NCBI GenBank assembly: GCA_030765045.1
Contig: CM060969.1
Span: forward strand, 52,065,716-52,129,715
DNA: 64,000 bases
Direction: 5' to 3'
Source of the DNA: Tenodera sinensis
Taxonomy: Eukaryota > Arthropoda > Insecta > Mantodea > Mantidae
Positions 43,362 through 55,231 of this stretch are shown here, piece after piece. Each line of letters starts with the position of its first letter. Within the stretch, counting starts at the first letter, position 1. The translations under genes were made by a program, and so were the position numbers. Below the pieces are notes generated by a model, which saw nothing but the letters and a program-made list of their open reading frames with translations, did not search any database and was not told the DNA's origin.

Positions 43362-43670
43362 GTGTACTACCTAGGTGGCCCGGGTTCGATCCCAGAGATC
43401 CATATGTGGTATTCTTGGTGGACGAAGCGGGTGGGCTGGTTTTTTCCGGTTTCCCCCGCCACTAATTCCACCAACTGCTCCATCATCACCTGTCCATCCG
43501 TCGATTTCGCCTGCGATTCATATCATCCTCTTCCTCGCTACCATACCTGGTGTTGGGCTGACCACCCGCTTCCAGGTCTTCACTCCGTCCGGTCCATAGG
43601 TTCGTGTGACCCTAGGCACTGACTTGTAATTCCTGCATAAGGAGAGGATAATCAGGTAAAGAAAGAACTA
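43362..43670 (+). mobile_element. Dimeric tRNA-derived SINE, copy 3 (5'-truncated)
   Basis: Starts within tRNA-like head 2 and retains a B-box (GGGTTCGATCCC) that the other two copies lack. The body (GGTATTCTTGGTGGACGAAG, CTCTTCCTCGCTACCATACC) follows the other copies to the end. Confidence 0.8.
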
Positions 43671-43679
43671 TCAAGTGTT

Positions 43680-44312
43680 TTGTTTCGTTAAAATTACTTA
43701 CTTGCCTGCAGAGTTAATGGACAGCAGGTGGTATAACTGCAGTTAATTTCTTTGCTTAAGAAGTGTATAATATGAAGGAAATGCAATAATATCTATGATC
43801 TTAATTGTAGTACCTTTTACCTGGGAAGGGTGCTTAAGTTTCCTGTAATATTGCCTCTGTTTTTATAATATTCTGTTCTAACACTTATATTGGCTTATAT
43901 CATTCATTTCAAATGTTTCATGTTAGAGCGTTTACAGCAAATTAATGTGTATATATAATTTATTTTGGCATCAACTGGCCAAATGATTACTATGAAAATG
44001 TTTTTCTTAAGTGTCTAACATTTGACTGCGGTTTATTTCAAGCAACATAGGCTGGAATTATAGCTTATGACTAATGGAAGTGTCATCAAATGAACTAAAT
44101 TATTTTATGATGAATTCCTTATATTTCTGCAACAACACGGAGTTGAGCCCAATTTTTCATCACTTAGAGTATATCTCAAAGGAGGTTTTCCCTGTTCAGA
44201 AAGTGGACAATTTAGGTGATTTTGATGTCTTAGAATTATTTGGTAGCGAATGTGGTAGATAAGCATCTCCTATGTGGCTTTTTAGTGTGTTTTTTCTAGA
44301 TGAGTTTATTAC

Positions 44313-44357
<45 letters not shown>

Positions 44358-44580
44358 TTAGCATGTCATGGACTGTTCCATTTGTTTCTCAAGAGTGGTT
44401 GAACCGAATGGTAGTCGATGGGCAATGCCTTTCTCACAGAGAGGGGGGGGGATGTAATGGGACAGATATTTTACTTATTGGGCCTAATTGCGAAATACTT
44501 TACTTAGCGAAGCTTATGAGCAAAATGTTTCCACAAATTTGTTGCTTCAGAACTTTTACGAGAGAATATTTAAGAAGTTA
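43680..44580. other. No gene seen; (GT)n at 44314-44355
   Basis: AT-rich DNA with a 21-unit GT microsatellite; no coding or repeat similarity recognised otherwise. Confidence 0.5.
44314..44355. repeat. (GT)n microsatellite
   Basis: About 21 uninterrupted GT units. Confidence 0.95.
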
Positions 44581-44589
44581 GGCTACTAC

Positions 44590-45285
44590 GTATAGTAAGT
44601 AGAAGTATTGTATTCGAACCAAACTTTCGATGTCGAGATTTCACCGGAAATATGTTTTGAGCACCCTGAATAAAAAAAAAAGAACATTTTTTAGAAAAAG
44701 GTCCATGTGTGTCTGTGAGCAGCATAACTCAAAAACGAAAAGTTCGTTAGAAACCAAAGTTGGTATTTAAGTTTAATATCTTTCAAGGATGCGACACGAG
44801 GATTTTGAAGAAAATTCCTACTCTGTAGTAACCTTTACATGGAAATTGTTGGTGTTTAAGATATTTTTACGGCAAATGAAATGTGTATTTTGAATTTTCT
44901 GGCCATAGCCCATGTGGTCCTGTTTACTCTTAATGAATTTTGCATTACAGGTAAACCAAACTGCGGGTCTCGTTAAAACACACAAGTTATGTCCAAATGC
45001 ATTTTTTTGTGGAGTGAATCCTTTCGGAGATATTCCTTTTCTCAAATGATGGGTCATTATTCACTTTATCTCTTGGCCGTACAAATAGATCGGAATTTCA
45101 AAGCTTTAGAAGATTCGACTATTGCTGAAAGGCTACTGTATCTCCGCGCTCCCCTTGCATCTACAAGAAAACTGGCAATGAGATGATTTCTGCAAATATT
45201 CATCTCGACTAACATGGAGATAGAGGAATAAGAGCTTGTAAGAATGGTTAGTGCAAGAGTTGTTGCACACATCACAGGAATTTAC
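44590..45285 (+). repeat. ACTTTCTCTACTG-family repeat, long copy with degraded ends
   Basis: Follows the 16102 copy from GTAAGTAGAAGTATTGTATTC to GAATGGTTAGTGCAAGAG, including 'aaaccaaagttggtatttaa' and 'tctttcaaggatgcgacac'. The terminal inverted repeats have been lost. Confidence 0.8.
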
Positions 45286-45539
45286 GTTGCACAGGAAGGG
45301 ACAGACTGACTCTACATTCATTATGAGCAATTGCAAACAGTAATAATTGAAAAAAAGAAAAGAGCAGGGTTTGTTGTGCACTCGGATGGCAGGCATGAAA
45401 GGGTTCCCGCGCTACTTGGCAACGTCCATATCCGGGATCGGCGCGTATTTTGACCACCTTGGATGAGCAGGCATTGCACGAGCTGCTGCACTGTGTTTAC
45501 TGTTGACATCGGAGGCTGCCGTGATACCGACCGGTTTCC

Positions 45540-45870
45540 TCGTCTAAAGGAGATGCTGTTTTTAGCCGGCGTCTTGGCGCGGTGTTGCCGAACCTAGCAG
45601 TTGTTGCATCTCTATCAGCGGCGGTCCTACTGTCACGTGGGCAATGTGTAACACCGGGGGTGGGTGGACTGATGCCCCCCTCTCCTCTTTACACCCTACC
45701 GGATTGCCGCCCGGCCCAGTCCGCTCGCAGCCGAAGGTGAAGTGGCGCAAGGTCAGGGTTTACCCTCTCCCCTTCCCCTCGCGTATCCATTGCCCCTCCC
45801 CTCCCCTTCATTTCCTCGTGCTCGGGGAACGCGAATACCGCATGCGATGCGGAAGTAGGTCCTTGACGCA
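45540..45870. other. GC/CpG-rich patch 1
   Basis: Strikingly GC-rich stretch (GGCGTCTTGGCGCGG, CCGGATTGCCGCCCGGCCC) in an AT-rich intron. It contains a CACGTG E-box (45633-45638). It may be an alternative or unrelated promoter; no exon was recognised. Confidence 0.4.
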
Positions 45871-47560
45871 TCCATTTCCATTCTTATGTCACATGTCCCG
45901 TCGTTCAAGATTATCGCCCTCCGGGAAGAGAAGTTATGCAAAATTGACATAATTGATAATTTTTGATAAGGAAGTGTAGTGATAATCCACTGCGTATTGT
46001 TTTCACAACCGATTATCACAACAAGATAAATACTGTTGATAGTTTAAGATGTAGCGTTCCACCTAAAATTATATCGTTTATGCTGTTTGGCGAAAATGTC
46101 ATGTAATATGTAGCTCAGTCCATTTTTTAACATTGCATTATTTTGGGAAAGTATTGTGTCCTAAACAGACACAGAGGCGAGTTTTATATCTGGAGAATCA
46201 GTTTTTCGTGTTGCTCCACTTTTCTCTGGTGACCAAAGCCAGGCCCGTTTTGGTTGCAAAGACACTGGTGAAAAGTATGACTATAACTTTTTTATTTAAT
46301 TATTCATTTGTATAGTCCTTTTTATCTTCTTTGGTCATATCAGGGGATTTGACTTAAACAACTGATGACATTATTTCTCTTTCAACTTCTAACATCAAAC
46401 ACACACATACTTTCAGACTGTGGTATAGGGAGTTATACTGGAAGAAAAATTGCCAACTTCAGCCCGAAGTCGAACCGTCAATCTCTGGGTTGAGAAGTCA
46501 GGACACTGACCACTCGACAGCAGAGGCAGTATATTAAAAATAAATTACTAAACCGTTCAGAAACTATTTTAGTGTGTTGGGAATTCCTCTCTTGTTTATC
46601 TGACAACTTGGAGCAAGATCTCTATGCCAATAATGTGGAATAAATGTGCCTCTACTGTGGTCGCTATTATTATCGGGAAGTAAATATGTAACAGGCACAC
46701 GCCTTTCTCTACTCTTGGATATATTATTCCTCCACATTACGTTATGCACGACATATGCTTGGAAATGATCCCAAATATGGCAATCTGGGGATAAGTGTAC
46801 CCACTTATTTCTCTGATCACATGATTAATCTCACATTATTTATTTCGTGTTAACCGGACTGTTTGCAGAAATGATATTATTACACGTTTGGTTCTACGTA
46901 GGGATACAGGAGAAAGTATTGGGACACTCAAACCAATATCAAATATCTCCGAAATAGTTGTCGGTGCAAGGCCGTGAGCAGGCTGCGCTCAGTAAGTACC
47001 GGTTGCCCAGACCTGCTTCACAGGCTACTGGCAGAAAATTTTAGGACATGCATTTTGCAATGCAAATACTTCAAACATGTCATTTTAATTAAACTTGTTA
47101 ATATTTCCTTGGAAGATGCTGAACTTAGATTTAAAATTTTGAATCTAAGCGACTTTTTGATTCAGTTATTTAATGTGCATACACGCGCGCAAGTACCTTT
47201 TTCTGAGTGTCTTTTATTATTAATATTATTACTCAGGGGACTTCAGAAACAGTTTCAGCGAAATTTCGATATCGAATCTTGGAATGCAATACTTCCTGTT
47301 GATAAAATGGACGGTCACAAGTATTCTATTTTAGGTACAAAAATCTAATTGGAAGAAAAGAGGTTTGAAAGTTTAACAATCACATTAGGACATCGAAAAG
47401 TAATGTGATGGAGGATTAGTAGTGGAGGCATCTAAGGTCAAATGACGGCTTTTCGCTCGGAACAATTGCTCATCGCCAATGATGTTCAGTCGTTTTGCTA
47501 TTTGTGTTTTTATGTTTAGATTTATGTATGTAAGATTTCGTTATAACCACACAGATTTAC
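45871..47560. other. No gene seen; tRNA-like and TIR-repeat fragments
   Basis: A minus-strand tRNA-like piece at about 46465-46535 (GTCGAACCGTCAATCTCTGG) and a TIR-repeat scrap at about 47235-47330 (GAAATTTCGATATCGAATCT) are the only recognisable items. Confidence 0.4.
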
Positions 47561-47569
47561 GCCCTCACT

Positions 47570-47705
47570 CTTACTTCCAGACTCAAGGGAGAATGTGGAA
47601 TATTCATGGCTAAAGAAAATTTCCCATCCTCCAGTCAGGAATCGAACCCGGACCTCTGGATATGGTGGCTACCATGCTAACCACCAGACCACAGAGGCAG
47701 TCATG
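47570..47705 (-). mobile_element. tRNA-derived SINE fragment, minus strand
   Basis: The minus strand reads TCTGGTGGTTAGCATGG, an A-box, and GGGTTCGATTCCTGAC, a B-box, then GGATGGGAAATTTTCTTTAG. The copies at 54395-54520 and 56965-57055 belong to the same family. Confidence 0.8.
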
Positions 47706-48074
47706 ACAGATATTGCATTGGCTACGCAAATGGTTTGCTGGGGATGAACTGTGGGGACCCTGAAACAAAATCAATAGACATTCAGGAAATTAGAAACCAA
47801 GATAATTGCAGTTATTAAGAAACGGGGCTCCGGGGAGTTAATGAAGTAGGAAGAAACCTTAGGGTAGAATCCTGAAAGCGATCTGCGTATGCAATTTGAT
47901 ACAGTACGAAATGATTCTCGACAAAGTCTGGCCATGTTTATAAGATCTAATTATAACGTCACTGCTGTGATTAGTCTACAGCAAATGTATGGAACGAACC
48001 ACAAAAGGACATCGTTACAAATCCAATTATGTATGTTGTATGTGTTTCATATGACCTCGAGCCACCATATTGCT

Positions 48075-48765
48075 TACCTGTAAGTACAGCAAATGTTGCA
48101 TTCCACCCAGAAATACAATACCTAGATTTCACTGAAAGTACACTTTTTGAGGTTCGCTAATAAAAATCTTCAAAAAAAAAAAGAGTATGTGCATGCGTGC
48201 TTGCTTGTATTAGTGTATAGTCAATATAACTCAATGAAAACTTTGTTATTTAGGTTCAGCGTCCTCCAAAGACGTGACACGAAGATTTTCAAGAAAACTG
48301 CGCCACCCCACTTATATTTTTGTTGTTGCAAATTTATATTTTCTCAAAAATGACAAGGATTTTTTTAAATGCCACGTATTTTAAGACTTTTAATGACTTA
48401 ATTTGTGGACAAAATCTTACTGCACGAAAATTGTGGATTTCTTAAAACGTTTAATTTGCTTTTAGTTAGGTATTTCCGAGATATTCCTAGTTATTGGTTT
48501 GAATTTTCAAAACCTTATGTAGTTTTTTTTTCTCAAATGGGATTGCACCCAAAATTCAGTGCATGTTTTAAGGACCCCTGGATAAAAAAATCAATTTTAG
48601 AAAAAAGAATAGTCCATATATGTGAAGAGCATAATTAAAAACGAGAAGCCGGTAAATACAAGTACTAAGCATGATTTTTAAGTGTAGGATATTCCAATTC
48701 AAATTACTCTTTACTTGGAACACGTTTTTTAAATTTTGATTCTTTCAAAAATGTTACACTTAGGT
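48075..48765 (+). repeat. Two diverged ACTTTCTCTACTG-family repeat copies in tandem
   Basis: First copy about 48090-48535 ('aagacgtgacacgaagattttcaagaaaactgc', 'ttccgagatattcctagttattgg'). The second starts at about 48540 with 'tgcacccaaaattcagtgcatg' and runs to 48765. Both are strongly mutated. Confidence 0.6.
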
Positions 48766-48827
48766 GGAATCCCTGTTAATGTATGACCGAAGCAGTATCT
48801 TCCACCCTATATTGACAGAGTCGTATC

Positions 48828-48912
48828 AGAGCCGCCGGTGGTCGGGATTTCGTCCCGCAAGAGTTGTTTTGCATGCCAGTAAATCTAATGACGTGAGGGT
48901 ACCTACACCTAA
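48828..48912 (-). repeat. Fragment of the 39946/56235 SINE family
   Basis: 'gccgccggtggtcgggatttcgtcccgc...gcatgccagtaaatctaatgac' matches the middle of the 39946-40170 SINE in the same (minus) orientation. Confidence 0.6.
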
Positions 48913-49259
48913 CCAACAGCCAGTCAGACCTACTATGCAAATGTTCATCTCTATTAAAATGAAGTAGATTGAAAAATAAGGTTTGATAAGAGCAGTTTGT
49001 ATACACATAGAGGATGGAGAGGAATGTGCAAACATTAACACATCTTTTGTTCTCCCCTCGTGGTCGTGCAGAAAACCTGGAATTTCAAAGTCATTGCATA
49101 CGACACGCGATTTAAAACATGTGACTTGTGTTACCAATCATATCCTACAGCGAAATGTGAACATGTGAATTTGATCTACATCAACAAAAAGTAGGGAGTA
49201 AGTTTTCGTAAACACAGTTTACAGAAGAGTGAGTAGGAAAAGTAATACAAGTACAAGAC

Positions 49260-50070
49260 AAATTTTCCTAAAATGCCTTTTTTGGGTTCAATGGCCTCAA
49301 AGCACGTGTTTCCGGAGAAATGTCGATATCGAATTTTTTTTTTTTTTTTTTAGCGAAATGCGACATCTTCTCTAGGTAGCAGTAGAGGAAGGAAAAAAAA
49401 AAAAAAAAAGTAAATCCCAATTAGGTTACATGAAAGTGATGCTATGTGTTTGTAGCCTGCTAGACAAGGCATTTTTCTAAGTTCGCTAACATTAAGACGG
49501 GAGCTAAATAAACTATTTTCGTGCGGTGTAAACTAGGAGCAACGTTTTTAATTCAGCTTATCGTTGGGCGTAATATCAACAGGTGTTCTGTAGGAAACCC
49601 TTCGAGTTGTTATTCAGATTCTAACTTGTAAAACCTTTTATCAACTTGATAATAGTTTTTACTGCGTGCTAAGCTGGTGTTGATAAGACATAATTTTATC
49701 TTAGCAGGATGTAAAATTGCCTTTATTTTGGTCGCTCTGATAGATGTGGATTAATTAGCACAGAATCAAATATTTTTATTTTTTAGTGTGCGGAGGAAGT
49801 ATCGCATAAACTAAAAGCTTTTATCAAAATCAGTTACGAATATAGAAATTTGGATTGCCGCTTGGCATAGTAATCTAAAATGAAGTACGCAGATTCTGCA
49901 TCTGCACCATAAAGTGGCTGAAAATGTAATGAAGCCAAGCACTATTTAATAAAGAGATGCGTTTTAGGATTCGGGGACTTAGACGTGTATTGCCAGCGAA
50001 ATTGTGATATGAAATTTTGGGTCAAATGCATTGCCTCTACCTTAAGTAGCTGACAGAGAAAGTATAAGAA
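49260..50070 (-). repeat. Scattered minus-strand ACTTTCTCTACTG-family fragments
   Basis: About 49265-49385 ('ggcctcaaagcacgtgtttccggagaaatgtcgatatcgaattt') and about 49965-50065 ('gaaattttgggtcaaatgcattgcctctac...gacagagaaagt') resemble the family's 5' end. The DNA between them holds nothing recognised. Confidence 0.5.
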
Positions 50071-51046
50071 GGCCACACTGATTAAAAAATGCAGTTTAAG
50101 AGTGTCACCTATCTCATTGTAGACATGGGGGAAACTCTCAATGGAAATGATATCTGCGTAAGCATAACTGAACTATGGGGGGGGGGGGGCAGGTCGTATG
50201 CGAGGGTGTGCAGTCTCTTCCAATGACAAAGTGGAACTGTGGCGTGAAGTGCACGGTGACCTTCCTACCTCGTTTGTTTACATGCCAATCACATCCCCCA
50301 CCAGTTGCTACACTCTACGTTCGATGCGTAGTCAACGTAACGTCCATGTGAGATTTTCTCCCATATCTACTCATTAGACAGATTTCACCACACAAGTCCA
50401 TTAGTGCGAAGTAAGGTTAATTTCACTTCAGCCACACTCAAAATACAACACATTCTCGGAATACTAGTCACCTCCATTCCTGGAGAAAACTTGTTCCTCA
50501 GCCAACCAATGAGCAAAAAGGAGCTATAAAGTGAAACAATGCACATATTGATGTTGCTCGAGAGACACCAGCACTACAAATTTCATAATTCACGGCACAC
50601 TCTGGGAGGACGGATATTCATACATCGTATTTCTGCTCGGGTATCGGCGCTATAGGACTGGGATCACTAACCGCGGTATTCCATAAGCGGTTTTCAAGAT
50701 TATCGAGCATAATTGTGTGTGTTGGAACTGAAGTTATGACATGGTTGCTTGTAAGAATTATTTGTACAGTGAGGTACAATAAACGCTGCCTCTGCGTGGT
50801 ACATGCTCTTCTTGTTTCGGTCTGCAATGACAGAGACGGTTGGAGTGATGCCAACATTCCACAGAGTTGTATCCGAGTCCGAAATAAAAAGACGGGAATT
50901 GGGGCAAAAGCCATTAACTCGATAATTCAGAGAATTGAGAGTACATCTCACACAGATGGAGAGGAAGGAAATAAGGGTTAACCGCATAGGACCATGGGAA
51001 TGATAGCACTCCCGAGTTATACGTCGTTAACAGTGTTGGCACGTGT
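50070..51046. other. No gene assigned; poly(G) tract at 50177
   Basis: Has a 13-nt G run and moderate composition. Overlapping open frames on both strands at 50618-50987 resemble nothing recognised. It is unclear whether it is coding. Confidence 0.3.
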
Positions 51047-51273
51047 AGCCATGGAAAAAAATGATTGAGCGCATTAGGCGAGCTGAAGTCCCACGTCGTG
51101 TTGCAGCGCGGTTTACACAAGTGATATTTCCAACATGCAGCTGAGTTTGTTGGTATTCTCTGTTCCACATGTAATCGCCTGTTGTCTATCACTTGTGTAA
51201 ACCGCACTTCAGCACGACATGGGTCTTAGAAATACTCCGTTCTAGTAATTCGCTCAATAATTTTTCCATGGCT
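51047..51273. repeat. Palindromic fold-back repeat
   Basis: 51047-51125 and 51187-51273 are imperfect inverted copies: AGCCATGGAAAAAAATGATT at the left, inverted as CAATAATTTTTCCATGGCT at the right, and TTTACACAAGTGATA inverted as TATCACTTGTGTAAA at the centre, with a 61-bp spacer. Likely a small fold-back MITE. Confidence 0.75.
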
Positions 51274-51334
51274 GTACAAATCACTAGTTATTTTAAAACT
51301 CGCAGGCAAATAGTGAAAGACTATGCGGGTGGAT

Positions 51335-51811
51335 GGTTCTGCGTTAACCAGGGATTCTACATGACGAGTCTAACAAATATGTCCAATTCAATTATTGTGA
51401 ATAAAGAACCATTTCGCCGAAAGAAAATAGTTTGTGTCAAATATTTGGAACCATTTAGCTTCTTGGCGAATGGATATAAATGGTTTATTATTTCAATAAG
51501 TCGCGCAAGCTGTAATGCATTTCTACCTTAATTCGAATTAATTTAGTCATAATGTTAAAATGCCATGCAAAGCTTAATTTCTAAACGAGATTTGGGAACG
51601 TTAGGTTAACATTAAATTGTGACTAAACTCATTCGAATTGAAACAAAAAGACATTACAGCATTGTTCACACAATGTTTGCGCGACAGTTGAAGTAACATA
51701 CCATTTGTGTCCATTCATCAGAAGGTAGATGGCTCCAAATATTTGACACAGATTATTTTTCTTCGGCGACATATTTGTAATACTAATGTAGAATCCGTGG
51801 TTAGCGTATGG
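51335..51811. repeat. Second, larger palindromic repeat
   Basis: 51335-51562 and 51602-51811 are inverted copies sharing GGATTCTACAT, ACAAATATGTC, TGTGTCAAATATTTGGA and AATTCGAAT-A/G-A/G-TTTAGTCA, with a 39-bp spacer. Each arm contains small indels. It lies 60 bp from the preceding palindrome. Confidence 0.75.
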
Positions 51812-51984
51812 TCGCCCGATATAAATTCAGATAAACAGTTTTGATTAATAATCGCTTTTTATCACACTGCTGGTTTAAATTAATGGTGTGAAGTTGTTCA
51901 CATGTAAACATTTTTAGCATTTACTGTAAAGCTGTTGACAACTCCAGCGCTGTCATTAAGACCAGAAATTTTCCGTACACGTCA

Positions 51985-52330
51985 CTGTTTGGGAATGCCA
52001 GAACTGAAGGTAGCTTTCCCCGGAATGAAGGCAGCCTGCCTCGCATGGACGTGAGAATCGCTGCCTAGTGTGGGTCCCGCCGGTGTCGGCCTGCCCGCAG
52101 CCCGCTCACCACCGGCCGTCGTCGTGCACTGCCCTGCTCCGTGTTCCTTCCGCGAAGGCGGTGGCGGTATCACTGAAGTCTGAACCTAGTCATTGCATCT
52201 GACGGCGCGAGCCAGTGAGCGAGAGAGCCAACTGAAAACGCAGCGGCGACCTGCAGTCAATCAAGGCGCGAGCCCCGGCCCCCACAACAGACCACGTTGT
52301 GACGTCCCACAGACCATGACCTACTCACAT
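51985..52330. other. GC/CpG-rich patch 2, promoter-like
   Basis: About 345 bp rich in CpG (CCGCCGGTGTCGGCC, CACCACCGGCCGTCGTCG) with a TGACGTCC CRE-like site near 52301. It is the strongest island-like stretch in the window. No recognised exon adjoins it. Confidence 0.45.
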
Positions 52331-53265
52331 GCAAGTTCCACGTTCCAATGGGGCGGCGTAGCATAACCTCAGTTCCTATGCTAATCTCGTTCTTCAGGTG
52401 ACGATCTTAGACCTAAGGCACACCGGTAGTCAAATAGTTGCTTCTTTGAAAAACAACACGAGAAGCGCTCACTGATTACATTTTAATTACATTGTCCTGT
52501 ATTAGCTCATTCACAAGCAGAGCATACCAGTTGGAGAGAGATAGGTTAGAGGCATTCATTCCATGACACATTTCAGTAATGTGACTTGAAGTCAAGATGA
52601 CACTTGAACTATGCCAACATTTTAACAAGACAAGTGTTGCACCTGTGTATATAATGCGATAGCACAAATCAAGTAATATTATTACTCTTACTATATACTC
52701 ATATACTACATTTATCATAATTAAACTGTATTTCTCGAAATATCAAAAAATTTGTCCTCCTTGCACCAAACTCCAGAGGTTTATGATAATGATGTTTACT
52801 GCTAAAGCTTGGCTCGCAACTTAAGGCAGTGACACTGCTGGCTCCAAATTGAATAATGAAGTAAGGAATGAAGAAACAGGAAGTAGTTTACAAATATTAT
52901 ACAAAATTGATCATCAGATAGTAGTAATACATATATGGGGACCCAGAAGATGGCTTTACTGATAGGCACCTGTGGTAGAACGAGCTTTCTTGCCCACGTT
53001 GGTAGTCAGATGTTATACCTTGATACGGCCATTTTAAACAAAGGAAGATTCTCCTCTATAAACGGTGATTACTGCACCAAAGTAAAAACGAAGGCATTGC
53101 AAATTACCAGGAGTGCAAAAAAGTTCAAACGGGCTGCGCGGTGTTTAGCCTGTCCGCATCCTTGGCGCTTATTGCCTTCTGCCGCTATCATAGAAAGTTG
53201 CGGATGAAACCATGCAACATTTTAAAAACTGTTTTTAAAGGCTTTACTTACCAACGTTATGAAAG
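52331..53265. other. No gene assigned
   Basis: Plus-strand frame 52935-53207 (90 codons) was not recognised. Otherwise AT-rich DNA. Confidence 0.35.
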
Positions 53266-53269
53266 GAGA

Positions 53270-54340
53270 TGCTAAAACTGGTCACCATCATCCTTGCATA
53301 CATTTTGACACCTCTTGGGGAACTATACATCACTCGCCGTAGTTGACGTCGAGAAATGCTAATTTCCTGGCGGATATTTTGTTGTAATGTTTCCAGGGTG
53401 TACTCTATGTTTTAAGTTACCCCAGAGATAGAAATCGCTTATTGAAGCTCACATATTATTAAAATATGCGAACTAATGAGTTTCCATATTCCAAAGTGCC
53501 CATTGCTTGGCTCGCTGAGAAGACGTCAATAATTCTAAATTTCTTCGACAATTTGAGTGAAGTACATTTCCTTCCCTAATTGCTTTACGCAGTAAAGAAA
53601 GGAAAATATAACCACTGGCTAGGCGAGATCGATTCCCCCCCCCCCCCCCTCCACTTAAATATTGAGTTGTATTCCGGGAGTAGACACTCATTAGCAACAA
53701 TTTCAACCTCTATTATTGTTTTTCAATATTATTGTTGCTAGAAGCGTATACAATTTAAATGTTCAGTTGTTTATTCAATAGTTGCAATTTTTGCTCTGTG
53801 TATTGCAGTTTTAAAACAAAGTTGAGGCTTGCAGAATAGTTTATAGTTTTATAGATTCCTTCGTTTACCGAAACTATGATGAGTCTGGAAGAGTTTTAAA
53901 CATCTTACTAATCGTAGAGGGTTAGGTCGGGGATAGAGGGGACCACAAATCTCTTCTATTAATTTTAACTTGAAACAAACTTCCAAATTTTTCTAGTCGA
54001 AAGTTTGGCCGTATGAGTTGTTGCAGAGTCGTGTTGGAAAAAGCCAAAATCACGCTCCCTGTGTATTGATTCTCTAAAAAAGGGAGAGGGCCAAAGTTGT
54101 ATGTACGAGCGTCAACTGTTGACTCGAAAATGATTGGCCCTATAATTTAAAACCTAATATTACTCATGAAGTAACCCTTCATGACGAAACGATTGGTGTA
54201 TGGTGCGCCATTAGCGGAGAAAGGTTTCTCAGAGCTCTAATAAGCCATTTCTATCTCTGGGACAAACACACATCCTGGAAGCATTAAAACAAAATATCCG
54301 CCAGGAAATTGCCAGCATTTCTCATCGCGAACTACGGCCA
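53270..54340 (-). pseudogene. Rearranged mariner-type transposase remnant with inverted ends
   Basis: The minus strand between about 54140 and 53900 codes GP-type FESTVDARTYNFGPLPFF, then the FQHDSATTHTA-like block and WSPLSPDLTLYD-like block in shifting frames. LHDETIGVWCAISGERF is on the plus strand at 54170. The C-terminal block (NIRQEI-ISRRQLRRVM) occurs on the minus strand at 53300-53400 and again inverted at 54240-54340. It is a mariner copy scrambled by inversion or duplication. Confidence 0.6.
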
Positions 54341-54394
54341 GTGATAGATAGTTTCCTAAAGAGGTGCCAAGAGTGTATGGGCAACATGGGTATT

Positions 54395-54520
54395 AACATT
54401 CCTTCAACTTCCAGACTCGAGAAGGGCGAGGAATAATTCTGGTTAAAGAAAAATACTCGCCCTCCAACCGGGAATCGAACCCGTCTAACCACCAGACCAC
54501 AGAGGCAGTCTAAGCCACGA
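54395..54520 (-). mobile_element. tRNA-derived SINE fragment, minus strand
   Basis: TCTGGTGGTTAGACGGGTTC then GATTCCCGGTTGGAGG on the minus strand; the region between A-box and B-box is shortened relative to the 47570 copy. Confidence 0.75.
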
Positions 54521-54539
54521 GTGCCAGTAAACATATTGA

Positions 54540-55230
54540 ATTGCAACTTCCAACAAGCCTTACTTTGTTGGCCTCTTTACTCCTAACTGCAGTGGTGCTA
54601 ATGATTTTGCTTGTTTTTCTCACCATTAGCGGTTTTTCTATGCTTCCCAGTCATTGACCAACGGTTCCGAGAAACAACGCTGAATAAGCAACACAGAAGT
54701 ATGAGGCTGTTAAAACCAACGCGTTGCTTTCTGATGTTCTGTTGCCGTGTTGAGTTCTTCTGGGCAATTGTGAAACAAAGATCACCCCGTCCAGAGCAAC
54801 ACTCCACATTTTTTTGAACGTGTGGATACTTTATAAATACATTGTATATCAAACATTGACTGCTGTTTTCATCTGCAGGGCCTGGACAAACCTCTACGGT
54901 CTAAATAGCTAAAGTCAAACTCGATGAAAGTTTGTTTTATTCATTGCGTATGAAACAGCTTAAAACACCAAGCAATTTGGGTTTAAGGCTATGTCCCCTA
55001 AAACGTGAGAGAAAGCCTCTCTGGAATGTGCAATTATTTTGTGTTCCATTGCGAAAGAAACAATTGTTCTCAGAGCAGATTTTACTGAAATTAATTTGGT
55101 ATTTAAACCTTAAAGGGTATCAATACCTTCTGTAGGATTTCATTGCTTGTTAAAAATGTAAAAGAAGTATATTTTAAAAAAATCCCTGCATAATAAAGAG
55201 GGTTATAAAGCTGTACGCTCGACCATGCAT
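54540..55230. other. No gene seen
   Basis: AT-rich DNA with no recognised feature. Confidence 0.4.
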
Positions 55231-55231
55231 A

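Noticed and set aside
50618..50987. Overlapping frames on both strands as a host exon
   Set aside because: No recognised domain, splice sites or consistent start; left unassigned.
52935..53207. 90-codon plus-strand frame as a gene
   Set aside because: No recognised domain and no supporting splice or promoter signals.
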